From Tamilnaduibacter salinus (GTDB taxonomy: Bacteria > Pseudomonadota > Gammaproteobacteria > Pseudomonadales > Oleiphilaceae), in the NCBI RefSeq assembly GCF_003096655.1, contig NZ_QEKQ01000006.1, positions 219,841-283,840 on the forward strand: a stretch of DNA of 64,000 nucleotides, written 5' to 3'. The notes under the pieces were generated by a model, which ran no database searches, was not told the DNA's origin, and saw only the letters and a list, made by a program, of their open reading frames with translations. Positions 12,604 to 21,118 of the stretch are shown in pieces. Within the stretch, counting starts at the first letter, position 1; every line of letters begins with the position of its first letter. A program made the translations under genes and the position numbers.

Positions 12604-12633
12604 GGAACGCGGGGAGCGAACTCCCCGCGTTCC
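12604..12633 (-). other. Strong hairpin in the dnaK-dnaJ spacer
   Basis: A 13-bp perfect stem (GGAACGCGGGGAG and its complement) closed on the minus strand by a TTCG tetraloop lies 21 nt past the dnaK stop. No T-run follows, so it is more likely an mRNA 3'-end stabiliser, processing site or partial attenuator that sets the DnaK:DnaJ ratio than a simple terminator. That role is inferred. Confidence 0.65.
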
Positions 12634-12654
12634 GAGCGGCGATCAACGACGGGC

Positions 12655-14580
12655 TCAGCCCTTCTTATCGTCGTCTTTGACTTCCTCGAATTCCGCATCG
12701 ACCGCGTCATCACCGCTCTGACCGGCGTCGGCCTGGGCCTCTGCCTGACCTTCTTGACCGCCCTGGTCGGCGTACATCTTCTGCGCCAGCTCGGAGGACA
12801 CTTCTGTCAGCTTCTGAGTCTTGGCTTCGATGTCGTCCTTGTCGTCACCCTTGAGCGCCTCTTCCAGATCGCTGATCGCGGACTGGATGGACTCTTTCTC
12901 GTCATCGCTGACCTTGTCACCGGCATCTTCCAGCGTCTTGCGCACGGTGTGGACCATGGCGTCGCCCTGGTTCCGGGCCTGGACCAGCTCTTCGAACTTG
13001 CGGTCCTCTTCCTCGTTGGCTTCGGCGTCCTGAACCATCTGGTCGATCTCGTCATCACTAAGACCAGAAGATGCCTTAATGACGATCGACTGCTCTTTGC
13101 CAGTCGCCTTGTCTTTCGCGGAGACGTTCAGAATGCCGTTGGCATCGATGTCAAACGTCACCTCGATCTGCGGGGTGCCGCGTGGTGCCGGCGGGATGTC
13201 CGCCAGATCGAACCGGCCCAGAGACTTGTTCTGGGTCGCCTGCTTGCGCTCACCCTGGACGACGTGAATGGTCACGGCAGTCTGGTTGTCTTCAGCCGTC
13301 GAGAACGTCTGCGACTTCTTCGTCGGAATGGTCGTGTTCTTCTCGATCAGCGGCGTCGCCACACCGCCCATGGTTTCGATACCGAGCGTCAGCGGCGTGA
13401 CGTCCAGCAGCAGCACGTCTTTCACGTCGCCCTGCAGAACCGCCGCCTGAATCGCCGCGCCCATCGCAACGGCTTCGTCCGGGTTCACGTCCTTGCGGGT
13501 TTCCTTGCCGAAGAAGTCCTGCACTTTCTGCTGAACCAGCGGCATCCGGGTCTGACCGCCAACAAGGATCACTTCCTCCACTTCGCTGGCATCCACGCCA
13601 GCGTCATCAAGAGCGGTCTTGCACGGCTCAAGACTGCGCGTCACCAGCTCTTCGACCAGCGCCTCGAGCTTCGCCCGGGTCACCTTGACGTTCATGTGCT
13701 TGGGACCAGCCTGATCCGCCGTGATATACGGCAGGTTGACGTCGGTCTGCTGGGCGCTGGAGAGCTCGATCTTGGCTTTCTCGGCGGCTTCCTTCAGACG
13801 CTGCATGGCGAGTGAGTCACCGCGCAGATCGATGCCCTGGTCCTTCTTGAACTCATCGGCGAGGTACTCGATCAGCCTCATGTCGAAGTCCTCACCGCCC
13901 AGGAAGGTGTCACCGTTGGTCGCCATCACCTCAAACTGGTGCTCACCGTCCACATCGGCAATCTCGATAATGGAGATATCGAACGTGCCACCGCCCAGGT
14001 CGTACACAGCGACCTTCCGGTCACCGCTCTTGCGGTCCAGACCATAGGCCAGCGCCGCCGCGGTCGGCTCGTTGATAATCCGCTTCACTTCCAGGCCAGC
14101 GATCTTGCCGGCGTCTTTCGTCGCCTGACGCTGGCTATCATTGAAGTAGGCCGGAACGGTGATCACCGCCTCGGTCACTTCCTCGCCAAGATAATCCTCG
14201 GCGGTTTTCTTCATCTTCTTCAGCACTTCCGCAGACACCTGCGGCGGCGCCATTTTCTTGCCCTTGGCTTCGACCCAGGCGTCGCCGTTGTCCGCCTTGG
14301 TGATTGTGTAGGGCACCATCTCCACGTCTTTCTGCACAACCTTGTCGTCAAAGCGACGGCCGATCAGACGCTTGATGGCGTACAGCGTGTTGGTCGGGTT
14401 GGTCACCGCCTGCCGCTTGGCCGCCTGACCCACCAATGTTTCGCCGTCTTCGGTATAACCGATGATGGACGGTGTGGTGCGGTCGCCCTCGGCGTTCTCG
14501 ATCACTTTGACCTTGTCACCATCCATGATGGCCACACAGGAGTTGGTCGTCCCCAGGTCGATACCGATTACTTTACCCAT
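12655..14580 (-). CDS. dnaK: Molecular chaperone DnaK (Hsp70)
   Basis: Major ATP-dependent cytosolic chaperone. It has 641 residues. The nucleotide-binding domain opens with [17 protein letters not shown], followed by [15 protein letters not shown] and [14 protein letters not shown]. The substrate-binding domain begins after the [14 protein letters not shown] linker, and a helical lid ends in an acidic tail [12 protein letters not shown] sigma-32 promoter overlaps the end of grpE upstream, so it can be expressed apart from grpE. dnaJ lies downstream. Confidence 0.98.
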   Translation of the reverse strand: MGKVIGIDLGTTNSCVAIMDGDKVKVIENAEGDRTTPSIIGYTEDGETLVGQAAKRQAVTNPTNTLYAIKRLIGRRFDDKVVQKDVEMVPYTITKADNGDAWVEAKGKKMAPPQVSAEVLKKMKKTAEDYLGEEVTEAVITVPAYFNDSQRQATKDAGKIAGLEVKRIINEPTAAALAYGLDRKSGDRKVAVYDLGGGTFDISIIEIADVDGEHQFEVMATNGDTFLGGEDFDMRLIEYLADEFKKDQGIDLRGDSLAMQRLKEAAEKAKIELSSAQQTDVNLPYITADQAGPKHMNVKVTRAKLEALVEELVTRSLEPCKTALDDAGVDASEVEEVILVGGQTRMPLVQQKVQDFFGKETRKDVNPDEAVAMGAAIQAAVLQGDVKDVLLLDVTPLTLGIETMGGVATPLIEKNTTIPTKKSQTFSTAEDNQTAVTIHVVQGERKQATQNKSLGRFDLADIPPAPRGTPQIEVTFDIDANGILNVSAKDKATGKEQSIVIKASSGLSDDEIDQMVQDAEANEEEDRKFEELVQARNQGDAMVHTVRKTLEDAGDKVSDDEKESIQSAISDLEEALKGDDKDDIEAKTQKLTEVSSELAQKMYADQGGQEGQAEAQADAGQSGDDAVDAEFEEVKDDDKKG

Positions 14581-14670
14581 GTCACTTCACTCCAGTTCTT
14601 TATCAATCCGCTCGGTCAAATTCTTTGCGCCAGCCACCGAAATGTATGTGCTGACGGCCTTTACCTGCCT

Positions 14671-14698
14671 ATATTGGCCTGAGCTTTCGTTTTTCAAG
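14671..14698 (-). promoter_or_regulatory. Sigma-32 heat-shock promoter of dnaK
   Basis: On the minus strand a perfect -35 CTTGAAA (14692-14698), which contains the grpE stop codon, is followed after 13 nt by GCCAATAT (14671-14678), six of eight positions agreeing with the CCCCATnT -10 consensus. It lies about 90 nt before the dnaK ATG. Confidence 0.75.
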
Positions 14699-15314
14699 CC
14701 TGCTCGTCGATTTTTGCGCTGTCTTCCGGCTTGGCGACCATCACCATCGCCGGACGCACGACGCGGTCATGCAACGTGTACCCTTTCTGCACAACGGTCA
14801 CGACGCTGTTCGGCTCGGCGTCCGGCGCCGGCACCATCGACATTGCTTCGTGATACTGCGGATCAAACGGCTCACCCACCGGATCAAGCTGCTTGACGTT
14901 GAACTTCTCGATCGACGTGAGGAACAGATTCAGCGTCATCTCCGCGCCCTCGCGAATGGAGGCCACAACGTCATCCGCGGCTTCCTTCTCCTGAGCGCTT
15001 TCGACCGCTTTTTCCAGGCTGTCCGCCACCGGCAGAAGCTCCTTGACGAACTTCTCCACCGCAAACTTCCGGGCCTTCTCCACGTCGATCTCGGCCCGGC
15101 GGCGCACATTCTGCATTTCCGCCTGGGTCCGCAGCATCTGATCCTGAAATTCGCCGACCTGACGCTTCAGGGCATCGACTTCGGTTTCATCGTCAGCGGC
15201 CTGTTCGTTCTCCACGGCCTCTTCAGCTGACTCACCGGCTGCTGTTTCTTCTTCAGCAGCCTGCTCAGCGGCTGTTTCAGCCGCCTCTTCCTGACGCTTT
15301 TCTTCGTCACTCAT
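14694..15314 (-). CDS. grpE: Nucleotide exchange factor GrpE
   Basis: Releases ADP from DnaK. It has 206 residues from the ATG at 15314 (MSDEEKRQEEAAET); an upstream in-frame extension to 15437 runs through the sigma-32 promoter and is not credible. A long acidic N-terminal region and coiled coil (about 60-120) precede the beta-domain, which carries FDPQYHEAMSMVP and ends VRPAMVMVAKPED. It heads the grpE-dnaK-dnaJ cluster and is divergent from recN. Confidence 0.96.
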   Translation of the reverse strand: MSDEEKRQEEAAETAAEQAAEEETAAGESAEEAVENEQAADDETEVDALKRQVGEFQDQMLRTQAEMQNVRRRAEIDVEKARKFAVEKFVKELLPVADSLEKAVESAQEKEAADDVVASIREGAEMTLNLFLTSIEKFNVKQLDPVGEPFDPQYHEAMSMVPAPDAEPNSVVTVVQKGYTLHDRVVRPAMVMVAKPEDSAKIDEQA

Positions 15315-15384
15315 GTGCCAGTTCTCCCGTGATTCCAAGTAGGGCCAGCTTGAAACACCGACCATATCGTCTGGTTTGCCGAAG

Positions 15385-15413
15385 ACATGGGGCCACCCCC
15401 TGACGGTTTCAAC
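15385..15413 (-). promoter_or_regulatory. Sigma-32 heat-shock promoter of grpE
   Basis: On the minus strand GTTGAAA (15407-15413), one base off CTTGAAA, a 14-nt spacer, then CCCCATGT (15385-15392), an exact match to CCCCATnT. It sits about 70 nt before the grpE ATG. Confidence 0.88.
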
Positions 15414-15449
15414 CACCCCGTTGCCCTTTCCTTGCAATCCGCAACAACA

Positions 15450-15465
15450 CTGTATACATTCACAG
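15450..15465 (+). promoter_or_regulatory. LexA (SOS) box 1 upstream of recN
   Basis: CTGTATACATTCACAG fits the gammaproteobacterial LexA consensus CTGT-N8-ACAG exactly at the half-sites. It lies 42 nt before the recN start. Confidence 0.88.
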
Positions 15466-15468
15466 GTA

Positions 15469-15484
15469 CTGTATAGATAGACAG
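15469..15484 (+). promoter_or_regulatory. LexA (SOS) box 2 upstream of recN
   Basis: CTGTATAGATAGACAG again gives CTGT-N8-ACAG. Its centre is 19 bp from box 1, so both sites fall on nearly the same DNA face less than one turn out, consistent with cooperative LexA repression. Multiple boxes are also known for recN in E. coli. Confidence 0.88.
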
Positions 15485-15506
15485 ATCACCAATACGGAGC
15501 CTGATC

Positions 15507-17186
15507 ATGCTGACCCAGCTCACCGTCTCCAACTACGCCATTGCCGAGAAGGTCGAACTCCAGTTCCGCAACGGTATGACAACGCTGACGGGAGAGACCG
15601 GCGCAGGTAAATCCATTGTCCTGGATGCACTGTCCCTGATTCTGGGCGGTCGGGCCGACGCCTCGGCCGTCCGTCATGGTGCCAAGCGCGCTGACATCAC
15701 GGCCAGCTTTGACATCACTGGCATACCAGCCGCCGCCGAGTGGCTGGAGGAGCGCGAGCTGGACGCGGACGGGGAGTGCCTGATGCGCCGCGTGATCAGC
15801 CGGGAGGGTCGCTCGCGGGCCTATATCAACGGCCAGCCCTGCCCGCTGTCGCACCTGCGCGGACTGGGCAGCCACCTGATGGACATTCACAGCCAGCACC
15901 AGCACCAGTCCCTGCTCCAGAAGGAAACACACCGAATATTGCTGGATAACTTCGCCGGTGCCCGCGACCTTGCCGAGAGCACCCGCACGGCCTACAAGAC
16001 ATGGCACGCCAGCCGCCAGAAGCTGGATGACCTGACACATAACCGGGATGACAACGAGGCCCGGCGACAACTCCTGCGCTACCAGGTGGACGAACTCGAT
16101 CAACTGGCGCTCAGCGCCAGCGAGCTGACCGAACTGGAAGCGGAGCAGACGCGGCTCAGCCATGCCGAATCGGTCATGCACCAGTCCCACCAGGCGCTTC
16201 TGCTGGCCAGTGACGATGACACCAGCGCCGCCTCGCTCGCCAGCCAGGCGCTGCAGCAACTCGAACAGCTCCCGGTGGCCATGCCGGAACTGGACGAGAC
16301 CCTCCAGATGCTGAGTGAGGCCCAGATCCAGCTCAATGAAGCCGGCAGCAACCTGCGTCACTTCCTCGACCAGTATGACGCCGACCCGCAACGACTCGCC
16401 GAGGTCGAGGAGCGCCTGAGCACGATCTACGATCTGTCCCGCAAACACCGGGTTACGCCAGAACAGCTCCCGGAGCATCACGAAAGCCTGAGAAGCGAGC
16501 TGGAAGAGCTGGAAGGCGGTGACGGCAATCTGGAGGCGCTCGCGGCGGAGACCGAGCGACTGGCCGACGAGTGGCAGGCCCGCGCCGACGAGCTCAGCGA
16601 GCGGCGTCAAAACGCGGCGATGGCTCTCGACGAGAAAATCGCGTCGGAATTGGCCGAACTGAGCATGCCGGCCGTGCAGTTCGTGACGCATCTTGCCCGG
16701 CGGGATCACCCGGCGCCCTCCCCCAACGGTCACGAGGACATCGAATTCCTGATCAGCGCCAACCCGGGACAACCCGCCCGCTCACTGGCGAAGGTGGCCT
16801 CCGGCGGCGAGCTGTCCCGTATCAGCCTCGCCATCCAGGTGGTGGTGGCGCAGACCAGCACCATTCCGACACTGGTGTTCGATGAGGTGGATGTCGGGAT
16901 TGGCGGCGGCACCGCGGAAGTCGTGGGGCGGCTGCTCCGCCAGCTGGGCAGTGGCGGCCAGATTCTCTGCGTGACGCACCTTCCGCAGGTCGCCGCACAG
17001 GCCCATCAGCACCTGTTCGTCAGCAAATTCAGCGAAAAGGACAGCACCTGGTCTCAGGTGGAAACACTCGACAAAGACGACCGCATCAAGGAAGTGGCCC
17101 GCATGCTGGGTGGAATGGAACTGACGGACCAGACAATGGCCCACGCACAGGAGATGTTTCAGAAGGGACAGGCGCTTCACCACTGA
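15507..17186 (+). CDS. recN: DNA repair protein RecN
   Basis: SMC-like ATPase for double-strand break repair and nucleoid cohesion after damage. It has 559 residues. Walker A GETGAGKS is near residue 30 and a long coiled coil occupies about residues 150-390. The C-terminal ATPase half contains SGGELSRISLAIQ (ABC signature), Walker B TLVFDEVDVGIGGG and a late ILCVTHLPQVAA. Two LexA boxes immediately upstream make it an SOS gene. It faces fur, with a terminator between them. Confidence 0.97.
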   Translation: MLTQLTVSNYAIAEKVELQFRNGMTTLTGETGAGKSIVLDALSLILGGRADASAVRHGAKRADITASFDITGIPAAAEWLEERELDADGECLMRRVISREGRSRAYINGQPCPLSHLRGLGSHLMDIHSQHQHQSLLQKETHRILLDNFAGARDLAESTRTAYKTWHASRQKLDDLTHNRDDNEARRQLLRYQVDELDQLALSASELTELEAEQTRLSHAESVMHQSHQALLLASDDDTSAASLASQALQQLEQLPVAMPELDETLQMLSEAQIQLNEAGSNLRHFLDQYDADPQRLAEVEERLSTIYDLSRKHRVTPEQLPEHHESLRSELEELEGGDGNLEALAAETERLADEWQARADELSERRQNAAMALDEKIASELAELSMPAVQFVTHLARRDHPAPSPNGHEDIEFLISANPGQPARSLAKVASGGELSRISLAIQVVVAQTSTIPTLVFDEVDVGIGGGTAEVVGRLLRQLGSGGQILCVTHLPQVAAQAHQHLFVSKFSEKDSTWSQVETLDKDDRIKEVARMLGGMELTDQTMAHAQEMFQKGQALHH

Positions 17187-17209
17187 AGGACACCAGCGGC
17201 AATGCCAGC

Positions 17210-17236
17210 GCCGGCCCCATCGAGGCCGGCTTTATT
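17210..17236 (+). terminator. Rho-independent terminator of recN
   Basis: A 7-bp stem GCCGGCC / GGCCGGC with a 7-nt loop, followed by TTTATT. It ends just before the fur stop codon, so it serves recN on the plus strand. Confidence 0.8.
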
Positions 17237-17239
17237 CGT

Positions 17240-17653
17240 TCAGTTCTTGCGGGGCTTCACGTAGAGGATCAGGCTGTGGTCGACCAGGTCGTAGCCATGC
17301 TCTTCGGCAATCGCGCGCTGACGCTCCTCAATGACCGAATCGTAGAACTCGATCACCTTGCTCGTCTCGGTGCACACCATATGGTCGTGGTGCTCTTCAC
17401 CAGCCATTTCGAAGACCGCATGACCGCCCTCAAAGTTATGGCGCAGGACGAGGCCCGCCGCCTCAAACTGGGTCAGCACACGATAGACAGTGGCCAACCC
17501 CACATCGTCACCTGACTCCAGGAGCTTACGGTACACATCTTCCGCACTCAGGTGATGGTCTTCCGACGTGGTCTGCAGAATATTGAAAATCTTGACCCGC
17601 GGCAGGGTGACTTTGAGTCCGGCTTTGCGTAGTTCCGTGTTTTCAGATGACAT
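17240..17653 (-). CDS. fur: Ferric uptake regulator Fur
   Basis: Fe2+-dependent dimeric repressor. It has 137 residues. The N-terminal winged helix (1-82) includes ATVYRVLTQFEAAG, and the hinge/metal region has HHDHMVC. Only one Cys occurs where E. coli has CxxC (here CTETSKVIEF), and the C-terminal His/Cys tail is absent, as in Pseudomonas-type Fur. It is convergent with recN and divergent from bamE. It is the likely regulator of the aerobactin locus at 47-56 kb, where Fur boxes are visible. Confidence 0.96.
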   Translation of the reverse strand: MSSENTELRKAGLKVTLPRVKIFNILQTTSEDHHLSAEDVYRKLLESGDDVGLATVYRVLTQFEAAGLVLRHNFEGGHAVFEMAGEEHHDHMVCTETSKVIEFYDSVIEERQRAIAEEHGYDLVDHSLILYVKPRKN

Positions 17654-17686
17654 GCTGCGGTCCGCTCTTTGGTGAACTGTGCTAGT

Positions 17687-17701
17687 CCGTTATTATAACG
17701 G
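17687..17701 (-). promoter_or_regulatory. Palindromic fur promoter region
   Basis: A 15-bp perfect palindrome (CCGTTAT, one central base, ATAACGG) contains a consensus -10 TATAAT on the minus strand, 34 nt before the fur ATG. No good -35 is seen, which suggests an activator or a repressor site over the -10. It does not fit the Fur-box consensus well. Confidence 0.55.
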
Positions 17702-17791
17702 CGGTCAGGAGAACTGGCTAACCGTTATGATCGGGAATCACCCGCGTGATACCCGGCGTCTATCATACCCATTAGAGGATCTTGCCCACTC

Positions 17792-18118
17792 ATGAAATCC
17801 GTCCTTGCCCTGAGTCTGGCCCTGCTGATGACCGGATGCGTATTTCCCGGCGTTTATCGGATTGATGTGCAACAGGGCAACATCCTCGACGAAGAAGACC
17901 TTGCCCGGCTGGACAGTGGCATGTCGCGGTCCGACGTACGCAACGCACTGGGTTCCCCCATCATGCTCAACCCGGTTGATGATTCCCGCGAGTACTACGT
18001 CTACACGTACCAGGAGGACGGTGGCGAAATTCGCGAACAACGTGTGGTGGTGTATTACGAGGGCGACCAATACTCGCACTATGAGGCGAATCTGCTGGAG
18101 GAAACGCCCGCCTACTGA
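17792..18118 (+). CDS. bamE: Outer membrane assembly lipoprotein BamE/OmlA
   Basis: Small lipoprotein subunit of the BAM beta-barrel assembly machine. It has 108 residues with a signal peptide and lipobox LMTGC (Cys16). The SmpA/OmlA fold is shown by GNILDEEDLARLDSGMSRSDV, LGSPIM and the YYVYTYQEDGGE strand. It is divergent from fur, a conserved fur-omlA arrangement in gammaproteobacteria. A TATCAT hexamer at 17761-17766 may be its -10. Confidence 0.94.
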   Translation: MKSVLALSLALLMTGCVFPGVYRIDVQQGNILDEEDLARLDSGMSRSDVRNALGSPIMLNPVDDSREYYVYTYQEDGGEIREQRVVVYYEGDQYSHYEANLLEETPAY

Positions 18119-18132
18119 TCCCGGCGGCATGC

Positions 18133-18432
18133 TCAGCCTTTCTTCTTTTTCCTGGCCCGCTGGATCCGGGCGTCCTTGGGGTCGATTTTCAGAGGCCGGT
18201 AGATCTCCACTCGGTCTCCGGCACGCAGGACCTGCTCGCGGGGGCGTTTGACCACTTTGCCAAAGACCCCCATCGCCGCCTGCTCGTAATCAAGCTCCGG
18301 GAACACCCGCTCAAGACCCGACTGAGTGGCCGCAGTGTACACAGTGGTTCCCGCCGCCACCTCAAGCGTCACTATCTCCTGTCGCTCCGGCGTCGCGTAC
18401 GCCACCTCGACGCGCACGACCTCGTCGCTCAT
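18133..18432 (-). CDS. ratB: RnfH/RatB family protein
   Basis: A 99-residue ubiquitin-like fold protein of the RnfH family (UPF0125): EVAYATPERQEIVTLEV at the N-terminus, GVFGKVVKRPREQVLRAGDRVEIYRPL in two segments, then a basic tail IQRARKKKKG. Its function is not firmly known. It overlaps ratA by ATGA, the usual ratAB pair beside smpB and bamE. Confidence 0.92.
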   Translation of the reverse strand: MSDEVVRVEVAYATPERQEIVTLEVAAGTTVYTAATQSGLERVFPELDYEQAAMGVFGKVVKRPREQVLRAGDRVEIYRPLKIDPKDARIQRARKKKKG

Positions 18433-18872
18433 GACGAACGCCCATAGACCTGAATGGCCCGCTGGCAGAACGCATCGACCATCGTGTTGGCGGCCTGACT
18501 GAACACCTTCCCGAACGTCATGCGCGAGAGCGACCCCGAAAAGGCGAAGTCGAGAACCAGCACGACCTTGCAGGCGTTATGCTCCAGCGGCTGGAAGCGC
18601 CATCCACCGGCGAGACTCTGAAAGGGCCCGTCCACCAGTGCCATATCGATGGTCTCCGGCGCGCTGAGGCGATTGCGGGTCGTCAGCCGGTGACGAACAC
18701 CGGAACGCGCCACATCGATGGAGGCGATGATTTCCGACGGGCCCGATTCGTGGATTTCGGTGCCGGCGCACCAGGGCAGGAACTCGGGATACCGACCGAT
18801 ATCGTTGACCAGGTCAAACATCTGGCCGGCCGAATACCAGACCAGCGCACTTTTCTCGATTGTATGAGCCAT
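18429..18872 (-). CDS. ratA: RatA, START/COQ10-like ribosome association toxin family
   Basis: A 147-residue protein of the SRPBCC/COQ10 superfamily. E. coli RatA was described as blocking 70S assembly, while the fold is related to ubiquinone-binding Coq10. The start at 18872 (MAHTIEKSALVWYSAGQMF) is chosen because the in-frame extension to 18998 runs inside the symporter gene. Family features are MFDLVNDIGRYPEFLPWCAG and the C-terminal NTMVDAFCQRA. It begins 8 nt after the symporter stop, so symporter-ratA-ratB form one unit. Confidence 0.92.
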   Translation of the reverse strand: MAHTIEKSALVWYSAGQMFDLVNDIGRYPEFLPWCAGTEIHESGPSEIIASIDVARSGVRHRLTTRNRLSAPETIDMALVDGPFQSLAGGWRFQPLEHNACKVVLVLDFAFSGSLSRMTFGKVFSQAANTMVDAFCQRAIQVYGRSS

Positions 18873-18880
18873 ACCGCTCC

Positions 18881-20299
18881 CTAATGACCGCACCAGATCA
18901 GCGACGGCGCTCCGTCGCACAGACTCGCAGCCGATGCCATTGCGTGATGGACGGCAATATAGAGAATCACCGTCGGCAACACCAGACGGGTGACCCACAG
19001 CCAGATCTGACGCACCAGCGCTGGCCCGTGCCCGATCAGCCTCAATGACTCCTCATCCGCCAACGCCCAACCGACAAAGAACGACGTCAGAATACAGACG
19101 GCAGGGATGAGCACCGCGCTGGACACAATGTCCATCCACCGATAGGCCGTCCCGCCCAGAAGCATGTCATCCGACCATACATTGAATGAGAACAGCACCA
19201 TCAACCCCGCCAGCCAGGCGGCCACGCCAATGATGAGCACTGTCCAACGCCGTGGCGCCGCCAGACGATCCTGAAGCCAGCCGATGGCCGGCTCCATCAG
19301 AGCCAGCGCGGAGGTCCAGGCCGCCAGCGTCACCATCATAAAGAACACAGTGAGCAGAAACTGGCCGCCCGGAACGGAGGCCAGCGACTCGGGGAGAGCC
19401 AGGAAGACCAGCTCGAAACCGCTCAGCCCGGGCACCTCCGACGCCGTCACCAGCGAGTGCACCACCAGCCCCGCCATAATACCAATCAGCGTGTCCGACA
19501 GCGCCACCGTGAACACCGACCGTTTCAACGGCGTGGTCGGCGCGGAATAGGCGCCGAATACAATCAACACCCCGACGCCCAGCCCCAGGGTGTAGAACGC
19601 GTGAGTCAGCGCCAGGCGCACACTTTCAAAACTGAAATCCGCCCAGTGCGGGTCCAGCATCAGCGACGTCGCACGTGCGAACTCGCCATCGCGAGCGCTG
19701 TAGATCAGCAGACCGGAGAGCAATAACACCATCAGGGGCACCATCACCCGCATGGCACGACCAAGGCCCTGCCAAACCCCCTGGGCAGAGACCGCGACCA
19801 CCAGCAACAGGAACACGGCATGCCACCCCATAAACGCCCGTGAGGCTTCGGGGTTGCGGACAAACTCATCCAGCGTGGACAGGAGTGAGGATTCCGTCGC
19901 GTGGTTGAACTCGCCCAGCGCGGCGTGAAACAGGTAATACAGACAGATGCCGCCGATGACCGCGAACATGGCCAGCACCAGAAATCCCGAGAACACACCG
20001 AGCCGGGCGACCCACAACCAACGCCCCGGAGCGTCGGTGTCACCGGCGAGGCGGTCAAATGCCAGCACCGGTCCGAACCGGGCATACCGCCCGATGGCGG
20101 CCTCGGTCAGCATCAGCGGCAGGGTAATCAGCAACAGCCCCACCAGATAGACAAACAGGAAGAGACTGCCACCGCGCTCCGCGACCAGTCCCGGGAACGT
20201 CCAGAAGTTGCTCAGCCCCGCCGTGGCTCCGGTTGCCGCCCAGAAAAACGTCATGCGGTGAACCCAGGAGCCCGCCGGGGTCAGATTGCGTCTATCCAT
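18881..20299 (-). CDS. Neurotransmitter:sodium symporter (SNF) family transporter
   Basis: Inner-membrane Na+-coupled solute carrier, probably for amino acids, of the LeuT type. It has 472 residues with about 11-12 TM segments. TM1 has the family start region AATGATAGLSNFWTFPGL, with the unwound GxxxGLxNxW-like sodium/substrate site. The substrate cannot be told from sequence. It lies directly upstream of ratA on the same strand, so it shares a transcript with the ratAB pair. It is divergent from smpB. Confidence 0.9.
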   Translation of the reverse strand: MDRRNLTPAGSWVHRMTFFWAATGATAGLSNFWTFPGLVAERGGSLFLFVYLVGLLLITLPLMLTEAAIGRYARFGPVLAFDRLAGDTDAPGRWLWVARLGVFSGFLVLAMFAVIGGICLYYLFHAALGEFNHATESSLLSTLDEFVRNPEASRAFMGWHAVFLLLVVAVSAQGVWQGLGRAMRVMVPLMVLLLSGLLIYSARDGEFARATSLMLDPHWADFSFESVRLALTHAFYTLGLGVGVLIVFGAYSAPTTPLKRSVFTVALSDTLIGIMAGLVVHSLVTASEVPGLSGFELVFLALPESLASVPGGQFLLTVFFMMVTLAAWTSALALMEPAIGWLQDRLAAPRRWTVLIIGVAAWLAGLMVLFSFNVWSDDMLLGGTAYRWMDIVSSAVLIPAVCILTSFFVGWALADEESLRLIGHGPALVRQIWLWVTRLVLPTVILYIAVHHAMASAASLCDGAPSLIWCGH

Positions 20300-20395
20300 C
20301 GGTGCTTCCGTCCAGTGGGCGCGCCGCGCATTGTAGCTGAAAGGCTGCCGGGGAACACGCTACCGCGCACCGTTTCGTGCTCCGCCGCACCACAG

Positions 20396-20425
20396 TTGGA
20401 GCCAGCGGCGGCACTGGGCTACAAT
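20396..20425 (+). promoter_or_regulatory. Sigma-70 promoter of smpB
   Basis: TTGGAG (20396-20401), an 18-nt spacer and TACAAT (20420-20425), ending 37 nt before the smpB ATG. Confidence 0.5.
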
Positions 20426-20462
20426 GCGCGGCTCCCATCATCCGCTCCCGACGCAGGCGATT

Positions 20463-20957
20463 ATGAGCAAGGGCAAGGTCAAAAAGAAAAAGGCACCTGG
20501 TGGAAGCACCATCGCGCTCAACAAGAAGGCGCGCCATGAGTTCCACATCGAGGACCGCTACGAAGCCGGTGTCTCACTGCAGGGCTGGGAAGTGAAAGCC
20601 ATGCGGGGCGGCAAGGCGCAGATCACGGATGCCTACATCCTGCTGAAAGACGGCGAAGCGTTTCTGCTCGGTGCCCAGGTGACACCGCTGCCAACCGTGT
20701 CTACCCACCTGATCCCGGACCCCACGCGCACCCGCAAACTGCTGCTTCATGCCAGCGAGTTGAGCAAGCTGATTGGCGCCACCCAGCAGAAGGGCTATAC
20801 CTGCGTCCCCCTGGCACTGTACTGGAAACGCAATAAGGTGAAGTGCGAAATCGCGCTTGTGAAAGGCAAGAAGCAGTACGACAAACGCCAGACCGAGAAA
20901 GAGCGGGACTGGAACCGCCAGAAGCAGCGGATCCTGCGGGAAGTGAACGCGGGTTGA
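20463..20957 (+). CDS. smpB: tmRNA-binding protein SmpB
   Basis: Binds the tRNA-like part of tmRNA and brings it to stalled ribosomes in trans-translation. It has 164 residues from the ATG at 20463 ([14 protein letters not shown]); an earlier in-frame codon at 20424 adds residues not typical of the family. Core features: [26 protein letters not shown] and the [17 protein letters not shown] segment, then the basic tail [15 protein letters not shown] that enters the decoding site. Its partner ssrA lies 1.7 kb downstream, with a WS/DGAT gene between. Confidence 0.97.
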   Translation: MSKGKVKKKKAPGGSTIALNKKARHEFHIEDRYEAGVSLQGWEVKAMRGGKAQITDAYILLKDGEAFLLGAQVTPLPTVSTHLIPDPTRTRKLLLHASELSKLIGATQQKGYTCVPLALYWKRNKVKCEIALVKGKKQYDKRQTEKERDWNRQKQRILREVNAG

Positions 20958-21118
20958 CGGCGGGCGATGTATCGCCTCTGCAACCAGTTCACAGACCACA
21001 CCAAACCGCCCTATACTGATCATCTCCCATCGGGACACATGGCCTGTCCAGGTAAGTTCCCGCAGTTCCTGACGCTGTGTCCCGACATCCTTCTCAGAAT
21101 GGATTGCAGAGGGTACTC

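Noticed and set aside
17687..17701. Fur autoregulatory box
   Set aside because: CCGTTAT/ATAACGG fits the GATAATGATAATCATTATC consensus poorly compared with the two boxes at the aerobactin genes.
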